The translations under genes and the position numbers were made by a program. Below, piece by piece: positions 34,194-46,793 of a stretch of 64,000 nt of DNA; within the stretch, counting starts at the first letter, position 1, and each line of letters begins with the position of its first letter. The notes beneath the pieces are model-generated. The model had not been told where the DNA came from and did not search any database. It saw nothing but the letters and a program-made list of their open reading frames with translations. This DNA is from Heterostelium album PN500 (Eukaryota; Evosea; Eumycetozoa; Acytosteliales; Acytosteliaceae), in contig NW_008805070.1 of NCBI RefSeq assembly GCF_000004825.1, positions 62,001 to 126,000 of the forward strand. The letters run 5' to 3'.

Positions 34194-36099
34194 TTAAATT
34201 AATTTGGCAATTGAGTTTGTTAAATTTATTCTATGAGTTGCTTGTGATTGTAAATCCTTTTCCGATAAACATGATTCTAAAGAATAGAGTTTGTTAGAGT
34301 TTAGTTTGGTGTAGTCAAAGTCGTTGTTTGGCTGTAGGAGCAATCGGTAAGATGTGAGGAACGATTGCAATGGATAGCTACACACTGGGTAAATCGCGGC
34401 TGTCCATAGCGATGGTGATTTTCTTGACTCTTCATCTGTCCAAATCTGTTGTTCAGTTAATCGTTTTTCCTGACATAGTAGCTTTGTCATTGGTTGACCA
34501 AATATTGTTGGATTGGAAGTTGCTTTCAGACTATCGTCTACACCAAATATAATTGTGACATAACGATTACCCGTTAGTGATAGCGTTTGAATGAATGTAT
34601 TTGATGGAATAACAATATTGTCGACTCCCTCTGATTTCTTGTCTTGTCTGAATGAATCCAAATCTAAATCTGCTAAAATACAACGCTTTCCAATTGAAAT
34701 ATTGATGTTATTGAATAGACAATACTCAATGACTGTCGATTCCTCTATTTTGTATTGTCCCTTATTCATCAAACAGTGTATTAAACAGGAATTGGTAGCT
34801 AGTGATATATCATCTTTTCTCTCACCATTTTGATGACTGTAGATGATTCTTTTAGCACCAATCTTTGGAAAATTCACTGTGAAATGTTCAATATATTCAT
34901 GACAAGTTCCAATATGAATAAAACAAGATGGATTCAATGGTAGTGCACTTAGATTACAATTCTTTAATAAATTGAATAACTTTCTATTATATTAATAAGA
35001 ATTATTAGTTCAATGAGTATATTAACAATAATTGAAATTTATATAAAACTTACTCTCTTTCAACTGAAATCATTGGTTTATAAATTGAAACATTATTCTT
35101 ATTTTCAAAGTAATCGGGTTTGGAATTCGATCCTAGTGGCTGAAGGAAATCACTGTAGGCATCGATTTCACATTGAATCGGTGAGTTCTCTCGGTAGTAT
35201 CGAAGGAATATCTCGGTGGTTGCATGATCAAAGAAATAGCAACTGTCCAACAGAACCTGCTGATCTGGCATTATTGCGTTTTCCAGCTGCATCTTTTGTT
35301 TGGTTGGTTTGTGGAGGTATCTTACACATTGATTCGATCGGTTTGGTGTATAGCACTCGTTGTTCTCAAGAATGAAAATACCGTGACCGGTTCCGACATC
35401 TATGGTTCCAGGATGTGCTAGCGCAGTGAAGCCAGGCGACCTTAGCTCGATGCCGCTCGACTCGAACAACTCAATGTCGTCGGAACACGCCAAGAAGATA
35501 CCGGGATTCATACTCACTGGGAAATCAATGAGAATTATAATCTTCATCTCCAACATCGTCAGAGCAACGCCGTTCGGCGCCAAAGAGAATGGTAGCGATG
35601 CAAATATCTTTCCACTGGTCGAGTGATTCGGTAGTCGCTTTGAATAACCACCGGCATGCAGGAGTAATATCTTTGATTTTGAAAGTCGATGGTCGTCAAC
35701 AGTCAGCAATCGTTGTAACTCTGATAGTACATAGAGAGTGGAACCACCACAACCTATCTTCTCACCGATTGGATCTGCAATGACAAAGTACTCTACAAAC
35801 GAAGGAATCAAATGAGATTGTCTCTTCTCAGCAATCATTCTCTCATAGTGTTGTTTCTGAAGTTCATCTATCGCTGTAATAACAATGACATCAAAGAATG
35901 TCTTTTTTAATTCTTTTATGATTATTAATAACACATTTATATTTATAAAACTAAATGTTTTTTTTTCTTTATTTAACTTTAGTAACATACCGTCAGATAC
36001 ATGATCACCTAACAATGATTTATATCTATTTGTTTTCCTTTCTTGTACTGATCTATAATATGACAATACAGTTTCATCATCACTGAATCCTAATTCCAT
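34194..36099 (-). CDS. fpgt: Fucose-1-phosphate guanylyltransferase (about 585 aa, three exons)
   Basis: Exons are about 36099-35991, 35912-35054 and 34983-34194; the 3' end of intron 1 is the least certain point. The block GCGGSTLYVLSELQ and the block LLLHAGGYSKRLPNHSTSGK are signatures of the FPGT (fucokinase/GDP-fucose pyrophosphorylase) family. ALAHPGTIDVGTGHGIF and the tail with left-handed-helix-like repeats are also consistent. Length is close to the human enzyme. It forms GDP-fucose from GTP and fucose-1-phosphate in the cytosol, the last step of fucose salvage. No GHMP kinase domain is attached, so fucokinase must be a separate gene, unlike in plants or Bacteroides. GDP-fucose feeds fucosylation of surface and spore-coat glycoproteins. 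Confidence 0.88.
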
Positions 36100-36748
36100 T
36101 TAATTATCAATATTATCTATCTTTTCTATTTAAAGAATACTTATTAACTATAAATTAAACTCAATGAAAAATCAACACCTTAAAAGTATGCAACACCACC
36201 CCATTAACATAAAAAGTTAAATTAAATCAAAATAAATTAAGCAATAATGATCTGATTTATAAATATATACACTTGTTGTTGTTGTTATTTATTAATATTC
36301 TAATTCGATTTTGGAGAGTAAAATCAATTATCTTTGGTCAGACATGTTCTTAATAGTTAATGCCAAAGTACTCTCTCTCTACATGATTTTATAAGACATT
36401 GTTTCTTTGTCTTTTTCTTTCTTTTTCTTTTTCTTTGTATTAAATTAATAATACTGGTGTAAATGTTGAAACTCTGCTCTTATTCTTGTTCTTGTTCTTT
36501 CTTTATCTATATCTATTTATCATTCTCTTTTCTTTTCTTTTTTTTTTTGTTTTTTTTGTATTTTACTTTTCTTTTGTTGTTTGTTTTGTTGTTGTTGTTT
36601 GTTGTTGTTTCTGTGACATTCTAACTATTAACTTTTAACTTCTTTTAACTTTCTATTAATTGATTAATTACATTGTAACTTTGTAAAAAATATATAATAA
36701 TAATAATAATAATGATATCATATAATTATAATAAATCGAATGAATAGA
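36100..36748. other. Spacer, simple-sequence rich
   Basis: This lies between the 5' end of FPGT and the 3' end of the TFIIA subunit. It has pyrimidine-rich tracts (CTTTTTCTTT repeats), TTG repeats around 36580-36610 and an (ATA)n run at about 36690. No gene seen. Confidence 0.5.
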
Positions 36749-37257
36749 TTATTTCTCGTCTTTCTTGTCTTTTTCATTTGAGATATTAGCATCACAAGCA
36801 ACAATCTTTACGTTATCGACCTTGATTGTTTCATTTTCTGTTTTGAACTCTGCATTTTCCAAGATGAATGTCCATACATTATCACAGAATCTGTAAGTGT
36901 GTAAATCTCCCTATATAAAGCAAAAACAATTAGTATCACAACCATACATATTTATAAATTTGTCATTTTTATAGAACAAACAAACCTTAAAAGATGCTTT
37001 TGATTTAACTGTGTCTGCTAATGCTTCATTTATAGACTAAAACAACAACAACAAATAATATTATTAGTTTTTGTTTTTAATTTAGTTTTCGTGTACATTT
37101 GATCACATACTTTATCGAATTGTAATAAAACTTTATCGTAGAGTTGCTGACTTATATATTGATTGGTCACCAATTCATCGAGTGTATCTGTCAGTGCTTC
37201 ACCGATGGTAGATCTCCTGTAGAGTTCGTAATATCTCATCTTGTGTTGTTGTTGCAT
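36749..37257 (-). CDS. gtf2a2: Transcription initiation factor IIA small (gamma) subunit
   Basis: Exons are 37257-37111, 37036-36986 and 36910-36749. The product is 119 residues, or 113 if the second Met (37239) is used. That second Met aligns better with the family start ([16 protein letters not shown] against MAYQLYRNTTLGNSL in human). Family signatures are [39 protein letters not shown] and [12 protein letters not shown]. The protein pairs with the large TFIIA subunit, binds TBP on the TATA box and stabilises it in the nucleus. A strongly conserved housekeeping gene; the A/T-rich promoters here are natural targets. Confidence 0.95.
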
Positions 37258-38675
37258 TCTTTCTTCTTTATTGATTTGTTGTTGTCTTTTTTTTTAGAAA
37301 CAATAATATTATGATTACTAGTAGTAGACTACTTATTTAAATATGTTATTAATTAATTTAAATGTGTGAGGTGGGGATGGACCATCAAAAAAATTTCATT
37401 ATTTTTAAAAAAATAATTTAAAAATCCTATTTATTTTTTTTATTTTTTTATTTTTGACTGTATATCTCTAAGTTCAATTAAACATTTTATACAATTATAC
37501 AATTTATTATTTCACTCTAAGTTGTGGCTGACTAGTAAGAACAAATAATTATCTTTTGTTATAACAGATCAGACTAGCCTTTTTTTGTTTTGTACTTTTA
37601 ACTATATATTCAATCAATCAATAGTAATTAATTATAGAAAGTTAACAGTGTTTATGCATAATATTTCTTTCGAACAACATAAATCAAATCTCTTTTTATT
37701 ATTATTATATTTAAAAATTCTTATTATTATTTCTAACAACCTATTAAAGAATTCGAATATAACACTTATAAAATGGGAGGCAAAAACAACATCATTTTAT
37801 TATAAAACTGTATAACTTTATGCTATTTTTTTCAATAACTTAAAGTTTACCTCAAAAAGCTTCAAAGTTCTCAACCAAAATACTAGAAACAGAGGTTAGA
37901 GTGTCATAAAACCACTCAGTTATATAATTAACATCTTTGATTATATAAAATAGTGGTGTGTTGTTATAACAATATTGACTATCAGAAAATGAATCTCAAT
38001 TGAAGAACAACGTAGAACAGTATAGCCTACTCTATTACTGCAGTGGTAGCTGATTGCCATGTTTACTATTATATGATCATTGATATAATATGGAGAAATG
38101 TGTGTGTTTGATGTAGGCAGGCAACAGCTACAACATTTTCAATCAAATTTAATGTGCTAATTCTTTTTTTTTTTTTTTTTAATCTGTAATCAATTGCATT
38201 AGTTAGCAGTACACATTGTCACCACTAGCTAACACATTCAACAATAACAAATTAAAAAAATAATGGTGTGTTTGTTAGTGTAGTAATTGATTATGTGTTT
38301 GTGTGTTTGTGTGGTGTGTGTGTTTGTATAAAATTAAAGGTGATGAACAAACATTTACATTTACATTCACCTATTGATCACATTAAATAATTGCTATAAT
38401 TGAAAACACCATAGGTTTTAAACTTTATTTATTTTTTAAATCAATTGAATTTGATTGATCCAATTAAGAAAAAAAGTTAAAAATAATTTAATTTCTTTTA
38501 AATTTAAATTAACAATTTTAATAAATAAATAAACTAAATATATTTATTTGTTTAATTGTTTTTATAATTATATTCTCTCATATATTTGTTTTGTTTGTTT
38601 ATTTATTTGTTTTTTTTTATCTTTATAATTGTTAATAAAAATATATTTATAATATTGTGAAAAATAAAAACAAAT
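37258..38675. other. Long gene-free stretch
   Basis: About 1.4 kb. The open frame at 37585-37815 is low-complexity and unsupported. Segment 37840-38160 is less A+T-rich than typical spacer but shows no coding frame. A GT-rich run lies at 38293-38327 upstream of the glycoprotein gene. Confidence 0.45.
38293..38327 (+). promoter_or_regulatory. GT-rich element, possible GBF-type G-box
   Basis: A run built from GTGTTTGTGTGTTTGTGTGG and GTGTGTGTTTG lies about 350 bases before the glycoprotein ATG. In Dictyostelium the developmental regulator GBF binds G/T-rich boxes of this kind (or their C/A complement). The assignment is by resemblance only; a plain microsatellite is equally possible. Confidence 0.35.
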
Positions 38676-41600
38676 ATGTCAAGAATAAATTGGGCAGTGA
38701 TAACGGTGTCGCTGCTGTTACTGTTTGTCGTAGCGAGTTTTGGACAACTTACGTTTCCAAAGAGTTTTGGTGATACCTATTCAACGTTTATAGCTTATTC
38801 CAACTATGAGAATGGTTATACCATCTCACACAAGGAGTATTCCAATGGTAAATTAAAGTTGGCCAGATTCGAAGCTGGTAACATCACCATTTTCGATATC
38901 GCAAAGAACACACTCTATATGTATGATACCAGAAACCAATCGAATTGCAATGCCTACACCGATGTTACACATCAACTGTTCCTTCCATCATTCATGATGA
39001 TTCCATCTCTAATTGGTGATGCAACTTTTAATTTTATCAGTAAGTAGAATATTCAATCATAAATTAAATTTAATATGGAATTCCAAAAAAAAAAAAAAAA
39101 CAAAACACTTATTAATTTTCTTCCCTTCATTTCCATTTTTCCATTTCTTTCCATTTTTTTTTTCTACTTAGATTTCACAACAATTGATAGAGGTATTAAT
39201 TGTTCATTGTTCCAAAACCAAACTATTTCATCTTCAGTTACCAATGCAACAACTAAAGTAACAGTTGATAACAATGTCAATGTAACTAATGTCCAATCAG
39301 TGAGTAACGGTGTTTGTCTTAAAGGTGTCAATGTAACCACACTTAACATTTCAACCGTTTGCACTGCCGATCCATATAATCTTACTGTTAGCTGTAGTTT
39401 TACCAATGTTACCGATAGTACTGCCACTATACCAAGCTGTACATTCCAAGTGCGAGATACCACACAGCTCCAGTCATTCGTGGGTGATGCCAACACTTCA
39501 AAGATAACCATCGAAACCAAGAGTATTACCACCGTGGTGAATCAAACAAAGACATTCTATCTAGACACCTCAGCACGTTATCCAGTGCGTTTGACAATGT
39601 CCTCCAGTTTTGTACGTGACAACAGTACCGTTAGCAGCGGTAACTCTGAAATCGATTGGATCGACTGGATCGAGTCGAAAGACCAACAGGTATCGATCTA
39701 CACCATCCCAGCAAATTGTCCGGTTGTCGCATCCGGTGGATTCAATCCATTCGCCATGTCACCCAACAAGACACTGGGACCGTCGCCAACCAACATCACC
39801 GGACTGCCATTTGGTTTCAGTTTGGTACTCGAAGAGGAGATGCAAGGTCTCGAAGTCAATTCCATCGTTTGGAATGCCGATTTCAAGCAAAACTACGAAT
39901 CGATTGAACAAGATCATTCGAGTGGTGGTGACGTCATCACTCTGTTGACTTCGACCAAAGCAACCTTTTCATTCAATACATTCACTCTTGATTGTAGTAC
40001 TTCTGATGTTCCAAATCCATTCACCTCTGACATTCGTAGAAACATTGTTTACCGTGTACTCCATGAACTCGTAAAATTCAACTGGACATTCGTCAGTCGT
40101 TCTGTCTACAGATCGATCGATGCCGATGTTTATACCGCTACTGTTGCCGAGCCAAACTATCCTTACACCTACAATTTGACAATGTATATGGTTGCACCAG
40201 GCTGGTCGTTCTTGGGACGTTATGGAGTCGGTCCAGACACCTCCATTCCACTTGCAATTGAGTCTGCCTACTCCAGCGGAGACATCAAAGGTAAAGACAA
40301 ATGGGACATATACATCTTCACACCACAAGCAATGCCAAACAATTATTTGAACATCTCGCAATCCAATTGTTATCCAACGATTCCATCGCAATACAATTCA
40401 ACCGTATATGTTAACTTTGGTGATGTCGGTGCCACCTACTACTACAATGAGACATTCATTTCCAACAGTAGCTACTATGCTGCCGTTGGCAAGTTTGGCG
40501 GTCCCTATGATGTTGCCATCATTACCAACTCGACCAACAGCACCACTGGAACTTTCACCTATAAGAGTGGAGCTGCATGCACCTCCTATAATCTTAGTTC
40601 CGTGGTAATGAATGATAAATATACTGAATCCATTCGTTATCTTGTTCGTGGACCGAAATTTGGTGCCACTTCATTTGTCAACTTTACAAGAATCGATGGT
40701 TATAACATTGGTATTTGGAAATCTGCTATTTCATCCGGTGACTATTTCGATGTTATAGATAACAAGACCTATGCACAAAACACTGATTTCTATTACTACT
40801 GGAGAGTTTTATCACCTGGACAATACATTCCATATCGTATGAGCGCAGACTACAAACTTGTAGATCCAAACACCTCCACTTCAATCCGTAATTTCTCTGT
40901 CTACATTGAGTGGATGACTTTCAACACTGGCATTCAGAATGCAAGTATCTATCAGCCCGCTACCAACTGTGTCAAGTCAAACACCACTGCCAATCTCAGT
41001 CAAATCATGACATTGCCAACACGTAACTTTATGGCGAAACCAATCGATACTATTCAACCAACACTACCACCTGCATTCAACGCAAACATTGAGATTGAAC
41101 GTGATCTTTCTAATTCCACCGGTGTCACATTCAGCCAGAAGGTCTACGTCCAATGGAAGTATGATTCCGTCAACAAGGCAGAGTCGTTCCAGATCATCTA
41201 TCCAGATGGCAACTACTCTAACAACATTATGATATGCTATACCGATACAATGGGACAAGGCTACAGTGTTTTCTCAAACAATGGTTCACCGTTCAGTTGG
41301 TTCGGACAGCCACTCTACGTCAATCCATTTGTCTATGGTCTGGGAAGTTTGAACTTTGACGGTAAAATCGGAACCGACATCATCTACAACTTTACCAACT
41401 TTGTCAAACAATCGAAATTCAGTAATCCAAGACCGACATTCTCGGGAGTGCCTGTCGACCAATGGACTGCCAATAACGGAACACTCGTATTCAGCTGGTA
41501 TCCATCCGGTTGGCAATATCCAAACAACCCAGCGACTCAACGTGTTCCAACTGGTGCTCAACGTGTCAACCCATCGAACAATATGGTTGCCACAGAAACC

Positions 41601-41903
41601 TGGAAATTCCTTCAATTCTCTGTTTCCGATCCGAAATCAGGATGGGCAGAAGTCTGTAAGAATGCCACCAGATTGAAGCCATCGACCTTCTCTCTCGGCC
41701 TTTCAAATGCAGCCATTGCAGTGATCATTTCAGTCTCTTCGCTGGCCACCGTCGGTATTGGTTTACTCGTCTACTGTGTCATCAAGAGGAGATCGATCCA
41801 AGGTAAACAACAACCAGGACATATTTTACTAGAAGAGAGAAATGAAGCTCATCATAGATTACATGAGGATCACGAAGACGATATGCAAAGAGAAGATTAT
41901 TAA
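38676..41903 (+). CDS. Large single-span surface glycoprotein (about 1031 aa, two exons)
   Basis: Exon 1 is 38676-39039 and exon 2 is 39172-41903, phase 1. A signal peptide (ITVSLLLLFVVASFG) is followed by about 940 outer residues packed with N-glycosylation sites and several Cys. A membrane span lies near residues 966-990 (IAVIISVSSLATVGIGLLVY), then a 40-residue tail that starts basic and ends acidic with many His and Glu. No adhesion or enzyme domain is recognised. The layout is that of dictyostelid plasma-membrane glycoproteins of unknown role. The coding DNA is relatively G+C-rich with a strong codon preference, suggesting high expression. A GT-rich element upstream hints at developmental control. 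Confidence 0.85.
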
Positions 41904-42115
41904 TTTATAAATAATAATAAATAGTTATAATATCCAATTTAAAATAAATAAATAAAATAAATTATATTTCTGAATATTAAAAGAAAAATCTAGAATCACG
42001 ATCTGAAAAAAAAATAGATTTTATGGAGAATTTTTTTTTGTTTTTTCAGGGCTTCATTCCAAACTTAGGATAATTTGTTTTTGCAAAAAAAACTTATTCT
42101 TTAGTCTAATAATCA

Positions 42116-43905
42116 ATGAATGATATAAATAATAATGAATCACACAAATTAGTAAATTTTTCACATGTTTTGTTAAACAAAATTGTTGAATATCTCTCAA
42201 ACAATATAGATAAGATCTTTTTCAGTTTGGTTTGTAAAAGATGGTTCAAAGATAGAGAAAGATATTTAAAGTTCAGATTCGATCACATGAATTTGATTGA
42301 TCAACAATCATCAAATCGTATCTTTTTAAACTCATATCAATTATTAATCAACAATGCGATCAACCAAAAGAATAATTGTACATTGTTATTTGGTAAAGAA
42401 GATGATACTAACGAATTAAAGTGTGATTATATAATTTCACCTGGTAACTATTTATTATCATTTAAATAATAATAATAATATTATTCTAATTAAATTTATA
42501 TCATTTTATTTTTAAAAATTTAGATAAATTAAGAACAATGAATGCTATTCAATCAAATATAAATAAAATCATTCTTCTACAAGGTAGAAGATACGAACCA
42601 GAAGAGATAATGATAGGGAAAAGTGATTTGGAACACCTCTACCGATTGATATCGAATTCAAATGTTACCAAGTTGAATGGATGTAGAGATTTGTATCCGG
42701 ATTCTCCACTTCCAACCAAACTGAAATCGATTTCATTCCGTAAAATCTTTAATCAACCGCTGTTCAAAGATTGTTTACCATCAGCACTAAAAAAGTTAAA
42801 GTTCTGCCATCTTTACAATCAACCTCTGGAACCTGGAGTATTGCCAGACACCCTAGAGAAATTGATTTTCGACGATGAGTTCAATCAGCCATTCGAACCT
42901 GGAGTATTGCCGGCGTCCCTTAAAGTACTGAGTTTGCGAGGTAGGATTTACGATCAACAATTTAAAGTAGGATCATTACCACCGAATCTTGAAGTTCTAG
43001 AGTACTATGGTGTCGACACACCTATCAGCGAAGGTGTACTTCCAAAAACTCTTCACACTTTGGATTGTGCACGACTATCTTGGATTCCACATATCAAATC
43101 GCTTCCGAATCTCAAAGTATTGAAAATCTATTTAAAGGCATCATATGAGTTGCCAAAGGATACACAAATCGATCTTGGTTGTATTCCATCATCAGTGGAG
43201 AAACTTTTCATTAGCGCACCATCGAGATTGTTCTCGGCAATGCCTCCATCGATCAAACATTTGAGTATTAGCCAAGCTCAATATGATATCGATGAAATCT
43301 TCCCAGATCGCTCACGCTATCACTTTGAAACACTTGAAGTTTGTGCATTCAAATTGGAATCTCTCGAGAACTTGGACATCAAAAAGCTTAAGCTTCAAAC
43401 CTATTATTCGTCAAGGTATATCAATGGTGAGAAAGTCGATCGATCTAAAATCCGTCCGATACCAAACGGTGTGGAGTTTGTCAATTTCGGATATACCAAT
43501 CAAAAACTCTTTGAAAATGAACATTCGATTCCCTCTTCAGTGAAGGTTCTCAAGGTTCCTATGCTAGATTGTTTCACACGCTCCAAACTCATACCAAGTA
43601 CTCTTGAACACTTGAAGATTAGTATGGATTGTGAAATCAAACTTCGTAAAAACATTCTACCATCATCAATTCAAAAGTTAACTCTTCCAAAATTGTATTT
43701 ACCATCACCTATGCTATTCAACAAGAACAAGTTCAGCACTACACCAACCAAATCACTTTGTATTAGAAAGCTTGATGATCAGTATTTTATTGTTTTTGGT
43801 CAAACATACTATAGTTTCATTGCATCGATATTTCATAAATCAGAGTATAATGATAGAGATAAGTTAATTGACAGTATAAAAAATAAATCTCCTCATGGTG
43901 AATAG
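42116..43905 (+). CDS. F-box and FNIP-repeat protein (about 569 aa, two exons)
   Basis: Exon 1 is 42116-42443 and exon 2 is 42524-43905, phase 1. The N-terminus is F-box-like (FSHVLLNKIVEYLSNNIDKI, then FSLVCKRWFKDRERYLKF). Exon 2 holds FNIP repeats, leucine-rich-like units of about 22 residues with the words FNQPL, YNQPLEPGVLP, FNQPFEPGVLP and DQQFKVGSLPP. These occur in large numbers in dictyostelids. By family precedent it may act as a substrate receptor of an SCF ubiquitin ligase, with the FNIP part binding the target. The target is unknown. No signal peptide; a cytosolic protein. Confidence 0.92.
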
Positions 43906-44784
43906 ATCAAAAGATTAATAGAATTAATAAAAATAAAATCATGAGGACCACACTTCAAATATATCAAGGTCTTTTCATTGATACCTGCATATTCAACTTA
44001 TTTGAAAATAATAAATGACACATTTCTATTTTTTGTTAGTTCTAGAAATGAATCCTTAAATGCTGGATCAACTCTATTTTGAAAGTAATTATAAAAATAA
44101 AATCGATAGATCCATACTATTTTTACTATCATTATTATCCTAGATTTACTTCTATTAAATATTTTTATCAGCATTCAAAATCGGCAAAATCATATGTTAA
44201 AACTTAAGTATCTACTTTTTATTTATTCTTAATTATTATGAATAAATCCTGTAAATTTAAAACATTAGTTCGTTTTCCAACTTCATCTTAATTTCACCAC
44301 ACAATCTAGAATTTAAACATATTTTTGTCACCAACCAATAAAAGCTTGACTCATTAACAAAACTAGTACGGTTCGTTGAATAAGTCTCCTAAATAAAGAT
44401 CAACCTTAGAATAATGTTTCCAACTGACTTCTTTAAGAAACTAAACTAAAACTCCAACAACAAAAGATTCTTAATAATTCTATTAGTTTCTTCTCCCACC
44501 CAAAAAATAAAAATATTTAATAAATATTTACTTACCTCATACTATTTTCAAAATTAACCCAAATATGTACTGTTTTATTAACCACACTGTTACTGATTGT
44601 CTTAAAACATTTTTACAACAAATGTTGTAGTTTCTACTTAATTTTTTTATCAGATAAATTATTTGATTGGTATAATTGTTGGCGAATAATATACAAACTA
44701 TAATTAATAAATAAATAAAAAAATGCTCACTTTAATAATAACTATCGATATTATTATAACTAAACAATAAATGAATGAACTATA
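43906..44784. other. Spacer, nothing recognised
   Basis: About 880 bases, somewhat less A+T-rich than other spacers, with no open frame or RNA signal I can name. It may include the 3' end of the F-box transcript and the phosphatase promoter. Confidence 0.4.
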
Positions 44785-46347
44785 ATGATGAAAATAAATA
44801 AAACTTCTTTTTTTTGATATTTCTACTTTTGGTTTATATTAATGCGAATTCGGTTCCTTTGGGTGTAAAACTTTCGTTTACTGGACATGAAGACGAAATG
44901 TGCATATCTTGGTATATGGATAGCGTAGGAAATGAGCCAGTTATACAGTATTCTAAAACACCATTCAATCCTGTTGACAATGTAACTAGAGAAATAAAAA
45001 CAGCATTCAATGATGAATTTAAGGAACCAGGCTGGAATGGATTCTCAAACACAGTAATTTTAAGTGGTCCTGGAACCATTGACAACTTATTTCTATGCCG
45101 TAGGAGATAGATCAGGTAATTGGGGTTCGCTCTATAACTTCACAACAACCAAAAACGAAGCAACTTTTAAACCATTCACTTTCGCAACATTTGGTGACAT
45201 GGGATATGGTGGAGGTTCTGATCTTACCATTCAAAACATTAAAAAAAGAATAGATCAATTATCATTTACGGTTCATCTTGGTGATATTGTAAGTTTTTAA
45301 AAATCCTTAAATATTTTTGGAATCTACTGGAAAAAAAACTAATTAATTTTTAATTTATATAATTAAAGGCATATGCTGATATTACAGAAACTGATGAACA
45401 TTTAATGTAAGTTATAATATGATAATTTTAATTTTAAATAATAAATTTTTATATTGTAGAAATGGAAATCAAACGGTTTGGAATGAATTCTTAGCAGCAA
45501 TTGAACCTATATCTACAAGAATTCCTTATATGACTGTAATTGGTAATCACGATCTATTCAGTCTTGTTGGTGTTACCTATAGACAGACATTCGCTATGCC
45601 AGGTTCAAAAGAGGGTTTGACATGGTATTCTTTTAACTACAATGGTGTTCATTTCGTATCCGTTTCTTCAGAGCAAGATTATTCTGTTGGATCACAACAA
45701 TATGAATGGTTGAAAAACGATCTAAAGACATTTAGAGAAAACAACCCTACTTCATGGATAGTGGTATTTGGACATCGACCAATCTATTGTAGTCTTGAAC
45801 ATCGATGGTGTAATACTATGAAAGGTAATGAATATATATAAATTAAAAAGACCGGCCAACAAACAAAATAACTGATATCTAAAAATAATATCTATTTTTT
45901 AGACGGTTATGTAAAAAGTATAGAACATCTTTTACAAGTGTACAATGTAGATGTATATTTATCTGGACACACACATTCCTATGAGAGAACGCTGTGTGTA
46001 TATAGTAATCAAGTTGTTGGTGAATACAGTAATCCGAAAGCACCGCTATATTTGGTGGTTGGCACTGGTGGCACTCAAAAAGAAGAACTCTCCAAGACTT
46101 GGCAACCACAACCCAACTGGTCATCAGGTGTCAGATCTTTATCGACAGGATTTGGACACTAAACTTTATCAATGAAACAACTCTACATTGGCAATTCATA
46201 GAAAACGAAAACAATGTGTTAGATGAAATATTTTTAACAAAAGGTTATTTTGATTATTTGATACCACCTGTTCAACCAATCGAGAAAATATCCAAAAAAC
46301 ATAAAAATGATCATCTCATCATTAATAAAAAAGCAAACAATAATTGA
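44785..46347 (+). pseudogene. Purple acid phosphatase, frame broken in three places
   Basis: Metallophosphoesterase motifs of the purple acid phosphatase family are all present in order: FGDMGYGG, HLGDI followed across an intron by AYAD, GNHD, VVFGHRPIYCS and SGHTHSYER. Three introns are recognisable (45289-45368, 45407-45459, 45825-45902). The frame is lost within the T-run at 44808-44815, between a Met-Met-Lys start at 44785 and a hydrophobic signal-like stretch. It is lost again near 45070 (one extra base before CTGGAACCATTG) and near 46153 (two extra bases in GGACACTAAAC, giving an early stop). The intact enzyme would be a secreted or lysosomal phosphatase with a two-metal centre. The breaks may be real decay or assembly errors. 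Confidence 0.75.
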
Positions 46348-46793
46348 AAATAGTTATAAAGTTTATAGGTTCGTTCAATTTTTGTTTTTTTTTTATCTGT
46401 CATAAATAAATTAAGATCTTAGGAGACAACATTTTAATTAATCGACTATGCATATATTATACAAAGAAAGAAAGTAGTTACTTAAAAAATAAATAATATT
46501 GAACATACGGTTATACTAATAATTAATTTTTGTATTTGGGGAGGTATTAAAATAGGGGTTATAACATTTTTTTTATTCAGAGAAAAAAGTAAATCCGATC
46601 ATTCTTGCGGACCAAAGAAAACTTTTCTTAAATATTTGATTTTTTGTACAAATGAAATTTATAAATCTATTTTAAAACAAAAATAGGAAAACATACATAA
46701 TCACTTAAATTAAATATATCTTTGTATAAATAAAAATAAGAATTTGTAATAACAATAATAATAATAATAATTTGTAATTAATTTAAATAGAAA
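46348..46793. other. Spacer, nothing recognised
   Basis: A+T-rich promoter-like DNA before the His-rich protein gene, with an AAT repeat near 46755. No gene seen. Confidence 0.5.

Noticed and set aside
37585-37815. Plus-strand frame in the gap before the glycoprotein gene
   Set aside because: Rich in Leu/Ile/Asn from A+T-rich DNA, no conserved-looking block.
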